Notes under the pieces: model-generated
The model's input: only the letters and a program-made list of their open reading frames with translations
What the model was told of the DNA's origin: nothing
Database searches by the model: none
Position numbers and translations under genes: made by a program
DNA from: Desulfopila sp. IMCC35006
GTDB taxonomy: Bacteria; Desulfobacterota; Desulfobulbia; Desulfobulbales; Desulfocapsaceae
DNA length: 57,255 nt
Reading direction: 5' to 3'
NCBI RefSeq assembly: GCF_005116645.1
Contig: NZ_SWCM01000022.1
Span: 1 to 57,255, forward strand
Shown here: positions 55,184-57,255 of the stretch, piece by piece
Numbering within the stretch: position 1 is the stretch's first letter
How the letters are laid out: each line of letters starts with the position of its first letter

Positions 55184-55471
55184 CTACAATTCATCCGCAA
55201 AGTTAATAGTTCCTTCCGACAAGGTTACATAGGCCTTTTTCCAATCATTGGTAAAGCCGACCGTCTTCCCGACCCTTTTCTTCTTACCGCGAAGCGTAAC
55301 GGTTTTCACATCTTTTACTTTCACATTGAACATCAGTTCAACCGCATTTTTAACTTCTATCTTGTTCGCCTTGCGATGTACCTTGAAAACAATCTTACCG
55401 TTTTCTTCCTGCATCAAGGCAGCCTTCTCGGTGAGGCAAGGCCCCTGTAGTACGCTATAGATGTTTTTCAT
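55184..55471 (-). CDS. rplW: 50S ribosomal protein L23
   Basis: This 95-residue exit-tunnel-rim protein has LQGPCLTEKAALMQEENGKI and FKVHRKANKIEVKNAVE. ATG overlaps the rplD stop by four bases. Confidence 0.96.
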   Translation of the reverse strand: MKNIYSVLQGPCLTEKAALMQEENGKIVFKVHRKANKIEVKNAVELMFNVKVKDVKTVTLRGKKKRVGKTVGFTNDWKKAYVTLSEGTINFADEL

Positions 55472-56091
55472 GCCATTAACCTCTTTTCAAGGCTTTCAAT
55501 TACCGGTTGCAGCAGGATCACCTTTTTATGTAACAGCAGGTCATATACGTTGAGGCCTTCGGAAGACATCACTTTGTAGCCGTTTACATTACGTGAAGAT
55601 TTCGTCAAAGTTTCTGGAGCGTTGTCAGTTACTATGATTCCGTTGTCCACGTCAAGGATATTCATGATCTTGACAAATTCTTGTGTCTTAATCTGTTCCA
55701 TGGAGAAATCGTCGAGAACAACGAGGTTGCCTTCCTGGAACCGAGCGCTGAGCGCCATTGCAACCGCCTGTTGTCTTACCTTGCGGTTCACCTTAAAATT
55801 GTAATCTCTTGGTTTTGGTCCAAAAGCGACACCGCCGCCTCGCCACAAAGGTGACCTGTTAGTGCCTGCTCTTGCTCGGCCGGTACCTTTTTGCTTCCAT
55901 GGTTTTCTACCGCCACCACTCACTTCGACTCTCGTTTTCGTACAGGCATTACCGGCACGCCTTCCTGCGCGCTGCATGCGGACAACTTCGTGAAGGATAT
56001 ATTCTTTCACTTCACGGTTGAACACAGCATCGTTCAGTTCGATCTGGCCAACACTTTCATTCTTTGTGTTAACTATATTTACAGTAGACAT
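55468..56091 (-). CDS. rplD: 50S ribosomal protein L4
   Basis: This 207-residue protein has the tunnel loop KQKGTGRARAGTNRSPLWRG and GPKPRDYNFKVNRKVRQQAV. In E. coli L4 also regulates the S10 operon; no leader is in view here. Confidence 0.97.
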   Translation of the reverse strand: MSTVNIVNTKNESVGQIELNDAVFNREVKEYILHEVVRMQRAGRRAGNACTKTRVEVSGGGRKPWKQKGTGRARAGTNRSPLWRGGGVAFGPKPRDYNFKVNRKVRQQAVAMALSARFQEGNLVVLDDFSMEQIKTQEFVKIMNILDVDNGIIVTDNAPETLTKSSRNVNGYKVMSSEGLNVYDLLLHKKVILLQPVIESLEKRLMA

Positions 56092-56126
56092 AATTATCTC
56101 CTCGAACCTGTCAGATCCAATTGCTA

Positions 56127-56756
56127 TTATTTCTTGAAAATCTTCAACAGGCCGTTTTTTGCTCCAGGAAGCGGTCCTTTCAAGAGTACAACATTTTCCT
56201 CGGCGCGAACATCGACCACAATCACGTTTTTGCGCAATACGGTGTCATTGCCCATACGCCCAGGCATTTTCTTCCCTTTGACAACCCTGGCCGGATACGC
56301 GCTGCACCCAATCGAACCTGGGGCCCTGTGGAACATAGAACCATGACCGGACGCACCACCACTGAAACCGTGACGCTTGATAACACCCTGGAATCCACGT
56401 CCTTTGCTGGTACCCTGAACATCTACCTTGTCGCCAACCTTCATGACGGAATCAAGAGAAACTTCCTGACCTACTTCATAAGAAGATCCGGCATCCACCC
56501 TGAATTCACGAACAAAGTAATACCCTTCAGAATTTGACTTTTTGAAGTGTCCACTCAAGGCCTTGTTAATTCTGCGAGGTTTTTTATTGCCAAAACCAAC
56601 CTGAATGGCACTATAGCCGTCAGTAGTTTCGTTTTTTACCTGCAGTATTTTGCACGGGCCAGCTTCTATAACCGTCACTGGCACTGATTGACCCACTTCA
56701 TCGTACACACGAGTCATCCCGACTTTCTTTCCTAATATACCCATCGACTTTGGCAT
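56127..56756 (-). CDS. rplC: 50S ribosomal protein L3
   Basis: This 209-residue protein has [19 protein letters not shown], then [16 protein letters not shown] and [20 protein letters not shown], the loop near the catalytic centre. 41 bases after rpsJ. Confidence 0.97.
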   Translation of the reverse strand: MPKSMGILGKKVGMTRVYDEVGQSVPVTVIEAGPCKILQVKNETTDGYSAIQVGFGNKKPRRINKALSGHFKKSNSEGYYFVREFRVDAGSSYEVGQEVSLDSVMKVGDKVDVQGTSKGRGFQGVIKRHGFSGGASGHGSMFHRAPGSIGCSAYPARVVKGKKMPGRMGNDTVLRKNVIVVDVRAEENVVLLKGPLPGAKNGLLKIFKK

Positions 56757-56797
56757 AATATTACCCGATACTTCGATTTACCTTTACGTCGCGCCTG

Positions 56798-57112
56798 TTA
56801 CGGCAACTTGATTTCTACATCGACGCCTGCGGACAGTTCCAGCTTCATAAGCAGATCAATCGTCTGCTGGGTTGGCTCCAGAATATCCAATAAACGGCGA
56901 TGGGTTCTCATTTCAAAGTGCTCTCGAGACTTTTTATCTACGTGCGGTGAACGAAGAACACAGAACTTGTTGATAGTGGTTGGCAATGGAATCGGCCCGG
57001 CCACTGCAGATCCAGTTCTTCTCGCTGTTTCAACGATCTCGGTCGTAGATTGATCAAGTAATTTATGATCATAGGCCTTCAGCCGGATACGAATTTTTTC
57101 TGTTGGTATCAT
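56798..57112 (-). CDS. rpsJ: 30S ribosomal protein S10
   Basis: This 104-residue protein has [17 protein letters not shown] and [20 protein letters not shown]. First gene of the S10 series after tuf. Confidence 0.97.
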   Translation of the reverse strand: MIPTEKIRIRLKAYDHKLLDQSTTEIVETARRTGSAVAGPIPLPTTINKFCVLRSPHVDKKSREHFEMRTHRRLLDILEPTQQTIDLLMKLELSAGVDVEIKLP

Positions 57113-57121
57113 GACACACCT

Positions 57122-57255
57122 TTAAGCAATAATTTCACTGATAACACCGGCACCAACAGTTCGCCCGCCTTCACGGATGGCAAATCGCAGACCGACATCC
57201 ATAGCAATCGGCGTAATCAACTCAACCGCTGCGCTGATGTTGTCCCCGGGCATTA
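57122..57255 (-). CDS. tuf: Elongation factor Tu, C-terminal end (partial)
   Basis: The last 43 readable codons give [20 protein letters not shown], then [20 protein letters not shown] and IIA-stop, the exact C-terminus of EF-Tu. The gene continues past the right edge. It lies nine bases before rpsJ, the usual str-S10 junction. Confidence 0.96.
   Translation of the reverse strand, partial: MPGDNISAAVELITPIAMDVGLRFAIREGGRTVGAGVISEIIA

Overview
The window looks like part of the chromosome of a Desulfobacterota-type (deltaproteobacterial) bacterium, perhaps Desulfobulbales. That is an inference from gene order (rpsB-tsf-pyrH-frr-uppS-cdsA-dxr-rseP-tsaB-ispG-proS-rel), a short EF-Ts and zinc-type S4 and S14. 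No rRNA or other species marker is present.

Region 1 (1 to about 13,350) is a mobile, plasmid-like module. From right to left it holds a phage-style switch (CI-like repressor on +, Cro-like gene on -), a xis-like DNA-binding gene, a sigma-70-like factor, a small unknown gene and an OmpA-domain secreted protein. Then comes an F-type conjugation operon: pilin, TraL, TraE, TraK, TraB, TraV, TraC, TraW, TraU, TrbC. Its reading frames are mostly joined by ATGA or GTGA overlaps. The operon continues into a winged-helix gene, then a TrfA-like replication initiator, then seven 17-bp iterons at about 22-bp spacing. Relaxase, coupling protein and the late F genes (traN, traF, traH, traG) are not in the window and may lie to the left.

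Region 2 (about 13,350 to 20,235) is accessory and decayed: a DCC-family thiol oxidoreductase, then a RIT-like cluster of three overlapping tyrosine recombinases preceded by two small genes. Recombinase 1 is split by a 213-bp MITE-like insert and recombinase 2 by a 181-bp one. Removing each insert with one target duplication restores the frame. Recombinase 3 is frameshifted and cut by an IS110-type fragment. An intact tyrosine integrase then abuts the 3' end of tRNA-Arg(CCT), the likely attachment site of an integrated element.

Region 3 (20,350 to 57,255) is conserved core chromosome. It has two overlapping ADP-glucose pyrophosphorylase-type genes, a DHH phosphoesterase, crcB, lptG, an FKBP isomerase, an Smr protein, and a Rel/SpoT protein whose hydrolase site looks dead. 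These are followed by proS, ispG, tsaB, rseP, dxr, cdsA, uppS, frr, pyrH, tsf and rpsB. The window ends with a cysteine-cluster protein and the S10-spc-alpha ribosomal superoperon from rplQ back to the 3' end of tuf. Nearly all of it is on the minus strand; only crcB and lptG run on plus.

The most unusual part is region 1: a lysogeny-like switch heads an operon that encodes its own sigma factor, the conjugation machine and a TrfA/iteron replicon, in one direction.
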